From a virus: a stretch of DNA of 40,975 nucleotides. The notes below the pieces were generated by a model. The model was not told the origin of the DNA. It was given only the letters and a program-made list of their open reading frames with translations, and made no database searches. Location: positions 1 through 40,975 of the IMG/VR virus record IMGVR_UViG_3300025133_000255; one strand, given 5' to 3'. Numbering within the stretch: the first letter of the stretch is position 1; every line of letters starts with the position of its first letter. Positions 1 through 7,320 of the stretch are shown here, in pieces. A program made the translations under genes and the position numbers.

Positions 1-467
1 CAAGGGCATCAGGCCCCCCTTTCTTTTTCCGTGCTTTTCCGCGTCCCCAGGAAGATCCCCAGGGCGACGTCGAAGTCCATCATATCCGAATCCATTTCCC
101 CGCATCTGAAACACTGATCGACCGCTTCCGCGTCCCCGGTTCCGTCGTCCCGATAGGTGTGGATCCAGTCCCGGCCGCGTCGGACGTCCAGACAGTTCAG
201 ACAGACCTTCGGCTTCGGATTCGACCTTCGGCCCCGGATCGCCTTCCGGATCCGCTTCGACCAGATCGACGCCTTCAGATCCCGGCCGAATAGGATCCAG
301 GATCCAGTGATCGACAGGACCGTCCATTTCGCCTTCAGGATCCCCAGGTTCATCCAGAAGGGACTGAAAACCCTTCCCCCCCCTGTAGTCCCCCCCCTTC
401 CCTTTTTGGATCCAGGGCGGACGACGTCCTTCGATCCGCAAGTCTGACAACCGTCTTCGAAGTCATA
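1..467. repeat. Left copy of the terminal direct repeat
   Basis: This block aligns without gaps to 40509..40975 at a constant offset of 40,508 bases. Bases 1-367 are roughly four-fifths identical by eye, with many third-position differences. Bases 368-467 are identical. It covers the 3' part of a zinc-ribbon gene and the first codons of the next gene (Met-Pro-Leu here, Met-Ala-Leu in the right copy). It is best explained as the overlap of a circular or terminally redundant genome assembled from two strain variants. A true gene duplication is the alternative. Confidence 0.9.
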
Positions 468-725
468 GTGAAACGGATATGTCCATTCGTGACAGTCGCG
501 ACAAAGCCATTCCCCATGATAACAGGCGCAACCGTTGAAGACGTCCAGGCGACAGGATCGACAGATCAATTCCCCGCCCAGGCGTTCCGCGGTTTCCCCG
601 TCCGGGATCTTCCTTGTCCGGCGAAGATGAAGGCCGACGGCCGACGCGGCCGCGCAATAGGCGACCCCGGCCAGGGCCAGGATCCCAGGTTCCATTCCCC
701 CGCATACATGACAGGCCAGAATCAT
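9..725 (-). CDS. Zinc-ribbon protein with N-terminal membrane segment (left allele)
   Basis: 238 residues, function not recognised. A CxxC (CHVC) lies at the extreme N-terminus, followed by a hydrophobic stretch at about residues 14-33 that could span the membrane. Further Cys pairs follow: CRSC, CRDC, CQTC, CLNC and CFRC, the pattern of several zinc ribbons. A Gly-rich linker near residue 110 is encoded by the G-run tract at 371..402, and a second semi-hydrophobic stretch (SITGSWILFG) follows. The ATG at 725 overlaps the stop of the upstream 59-residue gene. Its own TGA overlaps the ATG of a gene leaving the window at base 1. The same gene in variant form is at 40517..40975, so the two are probably alleles of one locus. 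Metal binding is inferred from the Cys spacing only. Confidence 0.85.
   Translation of the reverse strand: MILACHVCGGMEPGILALAGVAYCAAASAVGLHLRRTRKIPDGETAERLGGELICRSCRLDVFNGCACYHGEWLCRDCHEWTYPFHYDFEDGCQTCGSKDVVRPGSKKGRGGTTGGGRVFSPFWMNLGILKAKWTVLSITGSWILFGRDLKASIWSKRIRKAIRGRRSNPKPKVCLNCLDVRRGRDWIHTYRDDGTGDAEAVDQCFRCGEMDSDMMDFDVALGIFLGTRKSTEKERGA
371..402 (-). other. G-quadruplex/mirror-repeat tract, left copy
   Basis: Read on the minus strand this is G3-AA-G8-ACTACA-G8-AA-G3. It is nearly mirror-symmetric and satisfies the usual four-G-tract quadruplex pattern. It sits inside the zinc-ribbon gene, where it encodes a Lys-Gly-Arg-Gly-Thr linker. It lies in the 100 bases identical in the two terminal copies although the flanks have diverged. 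It also contains matches to GGGNAGGG, the FtsK KOPS consensus. Any structural role is inference. Confidence 0.6.
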
Positions 726-901
726 TTCAGACCCCCTTCCCGGTTCCAGGCTTCGACTTCATCGACCCGAAGGACGACTTCCTTCTTCAGTCCCAGGACG
801 ATCTTCACATAGGGGCCGACGACCGTCTTCACGATCCCCTGGGCCCATCCTTCGGTCCGCTTGTCATTCCGGTCGACCTTGACCGTGTCGCCTTCTTTCA
901 T
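722..901 (-). CDS. Small beta-rich KOW/SH3-like protein, 59 residues
   Basis: The ATG at 901 overlaps the TGA of the replication gene (ATGA) and the stop at 722 overlaps the start of the zinc-ribbon gene, so the frame fits exactly between neighbours. The protein starts MKEGDTVKVDRNDKR and alternates beta-prone stretches (GIVKTVVGPYVKIVLG, EVVLRVDEVEAW). The opening GDTVKV...G.V....G pattern resembles small KOW or SH3-like barrels. No specific function can be assigned. Codon use (GAA only, GTC, ATC) matches the genome, which supports that it is real. Confidence 0.75.
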   Translation of the reverse strand: MKEGDTVKVDRNDKRTEGWAQGIVKTVVGPYVKIVLGLKKEVVLRVDEVEAWNREGGLK

Positions 902-1695
902 TTCATCGCCCCTTTCAGCTTGTTCGTCAGGACGGCCCCGCGGTTGCGGGCATCTTCCCCCGCCCGGATTTCGGCCGCGAAGGTGTCCAGGATCCCGCGG
1001 AAGCTATGGTCCCCGATCTTCTTCAGGGCTTTCCGGTAGAATCCCGCGGCCCGTTTTCCGGATTCAGACTTCCGGTCTTCTTCGGTGATCGCGAAGGCGA
1101 CTTCGATCGGATCCATGTTCGGATCCATTATTGTCCCGGACGATAGCGTCAGAATGTCTTCCGAAGAAAAAGATGATTTATCATCCGACCCGACGCTTCC
1201 TTTCGGTTCATTTCTTTCTTTTCCTTTCGGTTCTTTCTTTCGGGATACCGGACGACCAGTCGCTGGTCGTTCACTGGTAGCGGACGACCAGTTCGATCCC
1301 AGTGTCTGGGTCGTGTCTGGGTCCGGGGTCCCGTCGTCGTCGACCTTTCCCCAGGCGATCCAGGCGATCTTCCGGCCCGTCAGGATCGGAATCGCGTCGT
1401 CGAATATCGCCTTCGGGAATCGGGTCTTCATCGCCAGATCTTCCGTGTCCAGGGGTTCCCCCTTGTCCCATAGAAGTCCGCGGATCGGCATCTTCGCCGC
1501 GACCTGAATGATCAGGATGAAGGCCGTGAAGATTCGACAGGCGTCAGGATCCCCCAGGGTCGCGACCCGTGCGAATCCGTTCCCGTCGTGTGCGTTCGGA
1601 AACGGGACCCATGAAAGGGAATCATATTTCCGGCTTTGTGCGTTTTCGAAGTGTTCATCCCATCCTGGAATGAATAGTGTTTTCCGTGCTGCCAC
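898..1695 (-). CDS. Replisome organizer-like replication initiation protein
   Basis: 265 residues starting with GTG at 1695 behind the strong ribosome site AAGGGGGCAAC. Residues about 25-115 carry the pattern of phage replisome organizers: WVPFPN, ARVATLGDP, a helix with VAAKMPIRGLL, then PLDTEDLAMKTRFP, which resembles a winged-helix recognition segment. A low-complexity polar linker follows (about 125-190), then a helical C-terminal part rich in Lys and Arg. Such proteins bind a phage origin and recruit host replication proteins. No phage helicase or polymerase is visible here, consistent with reliance on the host. It is the penultimate step of the recombination-replication cluster 5.3-0.9 kb. 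The origin itself was not found. Confidence 0.65.
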   Translation of the reverse strand: MAARKTLFIPGWDEHFENAQSRKYDSLSWVPFPNAHDGNGFARVATLGDPDACRIFTAFILIIQVAAKMPIRGLLWDKGEPLDTEDLAMKTRFPKAIFDDAIPILTGRKIAWIAWGKVDDDGTPDPDTTQTLGSNWSSATSERPATGRPVSRKKEPKGKERNEPKGSVGSDDKSSFSSEDILTLSSGTIMDPNMDPIEVAFAITEEDRKSESGKRAAGFYRKALKKIGDHSFRGILDTFAAEIRAGEDARNRGAVLTNKLKGAMK

Positions 1696-1712
1696 GTTGC
1701 CCCCTTGTGTGA

Positions 1713-2111
1713 TTAAGCGTTCCCCCGAAGTCGGAAGAATCCTTGAAGTTCATCGTCCCGCGTCATCGTCCAGATCGCAAGGCGTTTTTTCCAGTTGTTG
1801 TTCACCTTGTAGCCTTCACCGTCCGGCCCGTGTTTCAGGGCCTGTTCCCATCGGATCCGGTTCACGATCGCTTCGATCCCGAAGGTCTTCCATCCCCGGC
1901 GTTTCATCTGAAGGGAATAGCGGACGGTCAGGTTTGCGATTTCGCGGCCCGCGGCCGTGTGACGCCATTCGTCGAATTCGATCCAGTCCCCCAGGGGAAG
2001 CCCGAAGGCCCCCCCGTCTGGATCCAGGTCCTTCGCCTGGATCCATTTGGGGACGTCTGGAAGCGATTCCGGGAACAGGTCCAGGATACCGTTTCCAGAT
2101 TCGTCAGTCAT
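1713..2111 (-). CDS. Conserved phage protein of the replication cluster
   Basis: 132 residues. The C-terminal half contains GWKTFGIEAIVNRIRWEQAL, then NNNWKKRLAIW and GFFRLR. This is the layout of a common uncharacterised phage family that lies near replication genes in many genomes (IxxRIRW...NNN...GFF). No catalytic residues are evident. Its ATG at 2111 lies inside the 3' end of the Cas4-like gene (overlap of 8 bases), which implies translational coupling. The function is unknown. Position suggests a part in replication or recombination. Confidence 0.6.
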   Translation of the reverse strand: MTDESGNGILDLFPESLPDVPKWIQAKDLDPDGGAFGLPLGDWIEFDEWRHTAAGREIANLTVRYSLQMKRRGWKTFGIEAIVNRIRWEQALKHGPDGEGYKVNNNWKKRLAIWTMTRDDELQGFFRLRGNA

Positions 2112-3195
2112 CGCCTTGACCCTTCAGGACGTCTTCCAGGGGAAGGACCTTCTTCGTGACGGACTTCGCGGTCTTCTTCAGGGTGATCCCGAAGTCCTTC
2201 GTGATCAGGACCTTTCCGGATCCGGGCTTTTCGTCGATCATGACGGCCTTCCCGTGTCCCAGGATCCGCTTGTTCGCCGCTTCATAGGCGTCCCGCGGGT
2301 CCTTCGTGTCCGTGAAGATCTGACAGTCTTCGTTCAGGTCATCGTCCGACAGGCGATCGATGATTCCCTGGGCCCGTGTGATGTCCGGGACACACCAGGG
2401 CTGGAAGTCACACTTCGCGCAGATCCCCGGATCGAAGTCGATCCGACCAGGAAGGAAGTCTTCGACCTTTTCCAGAATCGCGGAAGACGGTTCATCCGTG
2501 TCCCAGGTCCCGCGGGCTTCCAGGATCTTCGCGGTCCGTTCCTTGATTTCGACGGCCCTTTCCAGGATGACGTCCATGTCGACCGCGTCCCGCGTGATCA
2601 GGATCTGGCGGTCTTCGTAGGACTGGGCGGACCGGATGAAGATCAGGCCCGCGTCGATCCGTCTGAAGTGCATATAGGTCGCGATCTGGACGGGATAGCA
2701 TCGCATATAGGCGGACGAATGATTCAACATCCATTCGATCGCGTCGACGTCGTCTTCCGGAAGCTTCCCGAAATATCCGTCGTGCATCGACTTCGCTTCG
2801 ACCGGGATCCGGATCGGTCGGGCCTGTCCTTCGATCTGGAAGGAAAGCGTGAAGTCGATCCGGCCCCCGATATCGAATTCGTTCGGCGGGATCTGGACTT
2901 CCTGTTCCAGAATTTCCGCCCCTGGGATAGCCTTCAGGGCTTCCTTCGCTTCCAGGACGATGTCTTCGCCTATGTTCCGCCCCCGTCTGAAGATCCCCAT
3001 CAGACCCGCGTCAGGGTCCCGAAGAAGGTCCCAGAAGGTTCGATGATAGACCAGGGAACGAAGACAGGGATGACCCACCTTCGAAGCGTATGTCGACCGG
3101 ACCGGATAGGTCTGGGATTCGTTGTCCCGCTTGTCGCGGATCGCCTGGGCGATGTTTGGGATCTGTTCCGTGGGAACGTGTGTCAGTTCTGGCAT
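2104..3195 (-). CDS. Cas4/RecB-type PD-(D/E)XK exonuclease with Fe-S cysteines
   Basis: 363 residues. Nuclease motifs appear in the expected order: GHPCLRS (Cys44), GGRIDF (Asp114), PVEAKS (Glu133, Lys135) and the QIATY motif near residue 170. A C-terminal cluster CAKCDFQPWC (Cys259, 262, 268) with Cys44 gives the four cysteines that bind a 4Fe-4S cluster in Cas4 and AddB proteins. The likely role is 5'-3' resection of double-stranded DNA, feeding the annealing-type protein at 4352..5341. About 90 residues after the Fe-S cluster are basic and unassigned. The start at 3195 has the ribosome site GAAAAGGGGCAATC within the repeated leader CACACGAAAAGGGG. No CRISPR array or Cas1/2 is nearby. Confidence 0.82.
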   Translation of the reverse strand: MPELTHVPTEQIPNIAQAIRDKRDNESQTYPVRSTYASKVGHPCLRSLVYHRTFWDLLRDPDAGLMGIFRRGRNIGEDIVLEAKEALKAIPGAEILEQEVQIPPNEFDIGGRIDFTLSFQIEGQARPIRIPVEAKSMHDGYFGKLPEDDVDAIEWMLNHSSAYMRCYPVQIATYMHFRRIDAGLIFIRSAQSYEDRQILITRDAVDMDVILERAVEIKERTAKILEARGTWDTDEPSSAILEKVEDFLPGRIDFDPGICAKCDFQPWCVPDITRAQGIIDRLSDDDLNEDCQIFTDTKDPRDAYEAANKRILGHGKAVMIDEKPGSGKVLITKDFGITLKKTAKSVTKKVLPLEDVLKGQGDD

Positions 3196-3237
3196 GATTG
3201 CCCCTTTTCGTGTGGTTAGGTCGATTCCAGTTTTCAG

Positions 3238-3270
3238 GGACGACCGTCCGACCTTGAACGGCCGTCCCCG
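3238..3270 (-). terminator. Stem-loop between FtsK-gamma and Cas4-like genes
   Basis: On the minus strand GGGACGGCCG pairs with CGGTCGTCCC (one G-U pair) across a 12-base loop. It lies in the only gap between the two genes and has no U-run. It may be an attenuator, an RNA-processing site or a 3'-end protector rather than a classic terminator. The rest of 3196-3281 holds only the leader of the downstream gene. Confidence 0.5.
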
Positions 3271-3281
3271 TGATTGATGTT

Positions 3282-4277
3282 CTATTCCGTTTCGGGTTCG
3301 GTGTCAAGGTCGACCAGGATGTCGCGGGCCCCGCCTTCCGGTCCTGGGGGCGACACGATCTTCCGTTCTTCCAGGACGTCCATGACGCGACAAGCGGCCG
3401 CGAATCCGATCTTCAGGCGACGCTGGATCGACGATGTCGACGCCCGCTTCGTTTCCTTCAGGACCTGGATCGCCGTTTCGACGTGACCTTCGTCGACGTC
3501 TTCCGGCTTCGTGGTTGCCCCTTCAGGCTTCCCGGACGGTTCCGCGGGTGTTTGGGTGTCCGTGTCCCCGTTCGCCCCGTCATCGCCATCCTGGACCCCT
3601 TCCTGACCGTCCTGGGCGTGAAGTTCCGGGAACAGTGTCAGTTCGCGGGCCCGTTCTTCCGATCGGATCGCCCGTTCGTTCGCGATCGTCCCGGTGTCCT
3701 TCCGGATTTCAGTGACGATTCCTTTGTCGAAGTCCGTGATCTGATCGCAATCGACAGACCGGACTTCGTATCCGGCCCGAAGGCGTTCCGATTCGGCTTC
3801 GATCGTGGATTCCGCGGCCTGGACTTCGGACTGGATCTTCTTCTTCACCGTGTCCAGATCCGACTTCCGGGCCTGGATCGTCGCCATCGCGTCCGCGATC
3901 TTGTCCCCGGCTTCCAGGCGTTCGTCCGTCGTCAGTTCGACGCGAAGGGGATTCGTGACCCGCTTCTTTTCGATCGCCCGTTTCCGGATCCGCCCGACCG
4001 GGACGTCGACCAGGACGTCGGCCTGGGCCGTGACGACGCGACGATCGCCTTCCGGCGTGACTTCTTCGACGTCCAGGACATCCAGGGTCCCCCGGATGAT
4101 CTTCGCGACGATCGACAGGCCGTCCGCGACTTTCCCCAGGACCTGGGCCCCTTCGACGATGACGCCTATCCATCGGGCCCCGTCGTCCCCCATGACGGAC
4201 ACTTCGGTCGCCCGCGGGTGTTCAGTGTTCCAGGCTTCCGCCTGGGCCTTCGCTTCGCTCTTTTTCAGGTTTCCCAT
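3282..4277 (-). CDS. Coiled-coil phage protein with C-terminal FtsK-gamma DNA-binding domain
   Basis: 331 residues from the ATG at 4277, preceded by CACACGAAAGGGGGG. Residues about 115-225 form a long helical segment (ARKSDLDTVKKK, AESERLRAGYEVRSVDCD, NERAIRSEERA), like a common phage protein family found beside recombinases. An acidic low-complexity linker of about 35 residues follows. The last 65 residues match the FtsK gamma winged helix closely: KRASTSSIQRRLKIGF, VLEERKIVSPPG, GGARDILV. In FtsK this domain reads the octamer GGGNAGGG and activates XerCD. There is no motor domain, so the gene supplies only the DNA reader. A role in directing recombination or in using host XerCD or FtsK is inference. 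Confidence 0.7.
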   Translation of the reverse strand: MGNLKKSEAKAQAEAWNTEHPRATEVSVMGDDGARWIGVIVEGAQVLGKVADGLSIVAKIIRGTLDVLDVEEVTPEGDRRVVTAQADVLVDVPVGRIRKRAIEKKRVTNPLRVELTTDERLEAGDKIADAMATIQARKSDLDTVKKKIQSEVQAAESTIEAESERLRAGYEVRSVDCDQITDFDKGIVTEIRKDTGTIANERAIRSEERARELTLFPELHAQDGQEGVQDGDDGANGDTDTQTPAEPSGKPEGATTKPEDVDEGHVETAIQVLKETKRASTSSIQRRLKIGFAAACRVMDVLEERKIVSPPGPEGGARDILVDLDTEPETE

Positions 4278-4312
4278 GATAGGGTCCCCCCTTTCGTGTG
4301 TTGTGGTGTTGT

Positions 4313-4341
4313 GGGGCCCCCAGGCGAATCCCAGGGGCCCC
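4313..4341 (-). terminator. GC-rich stem-loop downstream of annealing-type gene
   Basis: GGGGCCCC is repeated in inverted order around a 13-base loop, directly after the stop of the gene at 4352 and before the next leader. No U-run follows on the transcribed strand. It belongs to a set of GC hairpins that punctuate the early operons (5715, 9570, 10295, 11551). Confidence 0.5.
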
Positions 4342-4351
4342 GTGTGAATGA

Positions 4352-5341
4352 TTACCAGGGAAGATCTTCCCCACCATCGGCCGGGGGCGTCCCGTCCGGG
4401 GGCGGACCATCCTGGGGGGCTTCCTGGGCCGGGGCCGGATCCGCGGCCTGGGATCCGACGACGGATTCGAAGGTCTTCTTCACTTGTTCGAAGGTGATCT
4501 TCAGACCGTTCGCGGAAATGCCCTTGATCGATCGCCATCCCTTGAATTTGTCGGACGTGGTGATCGTCTGACAAACCGCGTCGGCCGTCGTCGGTTGCGG
4601 AAGGCCTTCGCGGGTGAATCCGGCTTGAAGAAGGGCCTGACACATTCGGGCGATTTCGCCCTTCTGATCAGACTGTTCCCCGTTGTCCGTGTTCCCCCCC
4701 TGGGATCCCTTCTGGAACGTGTGTCCCTTCATGGATCCGGCGTTCTTCCCGACGCGGTTCATTTCTTCTTCGTTCGAATCGCCCGACAGGCCCAGAAGGG
4801 CCAGGATCCCTTTCTTCCGACATTCGGTCGCGGCCATCTGACGGATGAATCGTTCGTCGACTTCGGACACGTCCAGCTTCCCACCGCGGGAAAGGAATTT
4901 GTCCCGCGAAGACGCGGCCCCAGAACATTCGATCGATACCATCCCAGGGATCGACGCGATTCCGAAACATTCATAAACATAGTACGGCCCGACGTCGTCC
5001 TGGTAGTTGACCCGTGTGAACAAGGGTCGACCGTCCGGGTCCTTCAGATAGGCGAAGGACGCCCCGATCGTCGCGGCGACGACGTCCGAATAGTTCTTAT
5101 TCCGTCGGATCGTCATTCCCTTCCCAGGGTCTTCGAAACGATCGAAACAGTCCGGACTGACGCGGTGATCGATGACCGCTTTGATCCGGTCAAGAAGCTG
5201 GACGCGGGTGTCGACGGCCGCTTCCATTTCCTTCAGGTGTGCAAGGGACAACGCGGTCGATCCGGTTGTCGTGAGTGATCCCCCGTCGCGTTCCGCGGGA
5301 AGGATTTCGGGGACGTGTGCCCCGTCGTTCGGTGTGGTCAT
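4352..5341 (-). CDS. Putative single-strand annealing/recombination protein
   Basis: 329 residues. The core (about 70-190) holds DVVAATIGASFAYLKDPDG, a YECFG strand, and FIRQMAATECRKKGILALLGL, a helix pattern seen in phage annealing and ssDNA-binding proteins that lie next to exonucleases. From about residue 275 the protein becomes Pro, Gly and Asp rich and ends GGEDLPW, much like the acidic-hydrophobic tip of SSB proteins. It lies between the Rad50-like ATPase and the FtsK-gamma and Cas4-like genes, which supports a recombination role. The exact fold family (RecT, Erf, Rad52 or other) is not clear from reading. It is the first gene after the candidate promoter at 5428..5456. Confidence 0.55.
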   Translation of the reverse strand: MTTPNDGAHVPEILPAERDGGSLTTTGSTALSLAHLKEMEAAVDTRVQLLDRIKAVIDHRVSPDCFDRFEDPGKGMTIRRNKNYSDVVAATIGASFAYLKDPDGRPLFTRVNYQDDVGPYYVYECFGIASIPGMVSIECSGAASSRDKFLSRGGKLDVSEVDERFIRQMAATECRKKGILALLGLSGDSNEEEMNRVGKNAGSMKGHTFQKGSQGGNTDNGEQSDQKGEIARMCQALLQAGFTREGLPQPTTADAVCQTITTSDKFKGWRSIKGISANGLKITFEQVKKTFESVVGSQAADPAPAQEAPQDGPPPDGTPPADGGEDLPW

Positions 5342-5427
5342 ATTGACCCCCTTCGTGTGATGTTCCGGCCGTCCCAGGTTCGGCCGTTGCTCCGTGTCCG
5401 TCGGACCCCTGGGCGATCCGAATTCAA

Positions 5428-5456
5428 TTTATATCCGTTTATCATTTGACCGTCAA
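5428..5456 (-). promoter_or_regulatory. Candidate promoter P5.4
   Basis: On the minus strand TTGACG is followed after 17 bases by TATAAA. The AT-rich stretch stands out from its GC-rich surroundings and sits in the gap 5342-5452. The 17-mer GATAAACGGATATAAAT (5427..5443) recurs exactly at 7808..7824 upstream of the ribbon-helix-helix gene, so it may be a shared operator as well as the -10 region. Predicted transcripts begin about 80 bases before the ATG at 5341. The -35 overlaps the last codons of the upstream gene. Confidence 0.65.
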
Positions 5457-5698
5457 GTCGTCTTCGCGATGTCGTCCGTCGGAAGGGTCAGGCCTTCGAC
5501 CAGGGCTTCGATCGTCGGCCGGGAATGTCCGCCCCAGGATACCGTTTCGGGGTTCACGGGGATCCGGATGTCCAGATCCGCTTCGAAGGTTTCCGGTCCA
5601 GATCCCCGGTGATCGTGTTCAAAGGCGTCCGCCTTCGCCTGATCGGTCGTCGCCTGGGTGTCCAGGCCTGACGATGTCTTTGAAAAGAAGATCTTCAC
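5453..5698 (-). CDS. Hypothetical 81-residue protein
   Basis: The GTG at 5698 is chosen because the ribosome site AGAAAGGACG lies just upstream and the earlier in-frame ATG falls inside the preceding hairpin and the ATPase gene. It starts VKIFFSKTSSGLD, is Thr, Asp and Glu rich, and contains HDHRGSG and RIPVNPETVSW. No family is recognised. It follows the Rad50-like ATPase gene and is probably in the same operon. Confidence 0.6.
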   Translation of the reverse strand: MKIFFSKTSSGLDTQATTDQAKADAFEHDHRGSGPETFEADLDIRIPVNPETVSWGGHSRPTIEALVEGLTLPTDDIAKTT

Positions 5699-5714
5699 GT
5701 CTGACGTCCTTTCT

Positions 5715-5734
5715 GGGGGCCCCGAAGGGCCCCC
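5715..5734 (-). terminator. UUCG-capped stem-loop after the ATPase gene
   Basis: The minus-strand RNA would read GGGGGCCCUUCGGGGCCCCC: an 8-bp GC stem closed by a C(UUCG)G tetraloop, one of the most stable RNA hairpins. It lies 13 bases after the ATPase stop and 16 bases before the next GTG, without a U-run. Transcript protection or attenuation is more likely than full termination. Confidence 0.6.
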
Positions 5735-5747
5735 TGACGGGGTTTCC

Positions 5748-7289
5748 CTAGTTGAACAGTTCAAAGGCCGGGGGCTTCGGTTCCGCGTCGTCTTCGGCTT
5801 CCTGGGCCGCGTTTCGCTTCGCCAGTTCTTCCCGGATCAGATCCGCGTCGGTCTTCTTCGCGGCCTTCTTCGTTTCGGCCTGGGCCTTTTCGACTTTCGC
5901 CTGGGCCGCTTTGACTTCTTCGGTCAGTTCGGCCCCGTCGTCCGCGGGCTTCATCTTCGGATCCGTTTCCAGATCCGGGGCTTCCCCGAATTCCCCGGTC
6001 CCGTCGACGATTTCGACTTCGGGTCCATAGGCGTCCCGCTTGAAGACGGATTCGATCCAGACCTGGGCGTCGGCCGCTTCCGCGGTTTCCAGAATCGCCC
6101 GAAGGTTGTTCCGGTCCAGGTCGTTCCCGGCCTTGATCAGAAGGACCTTCAGTTTCGGATTCATCGCGATCGCGATCTGGGTCGCGACCCGAAGGCGTTT
6201 CCCGGTCCCCAGGTTTGCCAGGGGGAAGCCTTCGAAGGTCAGGCCCGTGTCATCGAATCCGATCCCTTCCAGGCCATCAGGAAGGCCCGCCTGGGCGATC
6301 CTGTCCTTCTTCGCCTGTTCGATCCCGGACAGTTCGTTCGTGAATTCCAGGACCTTCGCTTCCGCCTTGTCGATCTGGACGGCCAGGGCCGCTTTCGCCT
6401 TCTTCGCCCGGACGTTGATGTTCACCGTTTCCGCCTGGGCGATCTGGGCCTTGATCGGTTCCGGATCCGCGGGGATGTCGACCTTCGTCAGACGGTCTTC
6501 GGCCGCGGTCTGTTCGTCCTGGGCCGCTTTGATGTCGTTCTGGGTCCGCTGATATTCGTCTTCCGCGTCCTTCATGGACTTCCGAAGACTGTCCAGGCGT
6601 TCCGCTTGTGTCCGGGCCCGGATCTGGAAAGCTTCGACCGCGTCGACGGCCTGGGTGACTTCCCGTTCCCCGTCCTTCCGGGCTTCCCCCTGGGCCGCGA
6701 TCGTTTCCAGATCCGTCATCAGGTCCTGGACGACGACTTCTTCGTCCGGGGCGTTGTCCAGATCCGGATCGAAAGCCTTCAGGGTTCCCTTCTGATCCCG
6801 GATCCAGACGTTTCCCTTCCGCCTGGATTCGTAGACGTCCGCGAATCGCCTGTCCAGATCCCCCAGGTCGATCCCCAGGGCGTCCTGGACCGCTTCGGCC
6901 TGTTTGATCGGATCCATGTTCGCCAGGGCGACCGGATCGATCCCTATGGCCCCGACAAGCTTGTCCAGGGACGCCTGGGACCCGACCATCCCGTCGGCCG
7001 TCTTCACGATCAGACGGGGGGCCTGTCCTTCCTTGAATACCTTCCGGACGGTCAGGTCGACTTCATCGTCGCCCAGGGCGATCCGGATTTCCCCCTGGGT
7101 TTCCCCGCGACGGATCGGATCCGCGATCCGGCCCCCGCAAAGGGCCATCAGGATCGAATCCAGTGTCGTCGATTTGCCTTCGTCATTATTCCCGACGATG
7201 AAGACAGGGCCTTCGTCTTCGGGGTTCAGGTTGATCCGGACGGCCTTCAGGCGTCGGATCCGTTCCGCTTCCAGTGATAGGATCTTCAT
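5748..7289 (-). CDS. Rad50/SMC/RecF-like ATPase
   Basis: 513 residues from the ATG at 7289 (ribosome site GAAGGGGAATCG). The start IRRLKAVRINL and Walker A GNNDEGKST (33-41) are typical of Rad50, SbcC and RecF ATPases. Residues about 200-330 are coiled coil, shorter than in cellular Rad50. The ABC signature region is LGTGKRLRVA (360-369) and the Walker B region KVLLIKAGNDLD (381-392); both depart from consensus, with no clear DE pair. A charged coiled tail (about 455-500) follows, then PPAFELFN. Probably a DNA-end or recombination ATPase acting with the Cas4-like nuclease and annealing-type protein. No Mre11-like partner is visible, so the nuclease may replace it. Confidence 0.78.
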   Translation of the reverse strand: MKILSLEAERIRRLKAVRINLNPEDEGPVFIVGNNDEGKSTTLDSILMALCGGRIADPIRRGETQGEIRIALGDDEVDLTVRKVFKEGQAPRLIVKTADGMVGSQASLDKLVGAIGIDPVALANMDPIKQAEAVQDALGIDLGDLDRRFADVYESRRKGNVWIRDQKGTLKAFDPDLDNAPDEEVVVQDLMTDLETIAAQGEARKDGEREVTQAVDAVEAFQIRARTQAERLDSLRKSMKDAEDEYQRTQNDIKAAQDEQTAAEDRLTKVDIPADPEPIKAQIAQAETVNINVRAKKAKAALAVQIDKAEAKVLEFTNELSGIEQAKKDRIAQAGLPDGLEGIGFDDTGLTFEGFPLANLGTGKRLRVATQIAIAMNPKLKVLLIKAGNDLDRNNLRAILETAEAADAQVWIESVFKRDAYGPEVEIVDGTGEFGEAPDLETDPKMKPADDGAELTEEVKAAQAKVEKAQAETKKAAKKTDADLIREELAKRNAAQEAEDDAEPKPPAFELFN

Positions 7290-7320
7290 GTTCGATTCCC
7301 CTTCGTGTGTTGTGTGTTGT

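Noticed and set aside
735-1300. G-rich octamers matching GGGNAGGG taken as true KOPS signals
   Set aside because: The coding strand is G-rich and purine-rich ribosome sites create many such matches, so enrichment cannot be judged without a count.
2104-3195. Cas4-like gene taken as part of a CRISPR system
   Set aside because: No repeat-spacer array and no other cas gene in the window. Stand-alone phage Cas4-like nucleases are well known.
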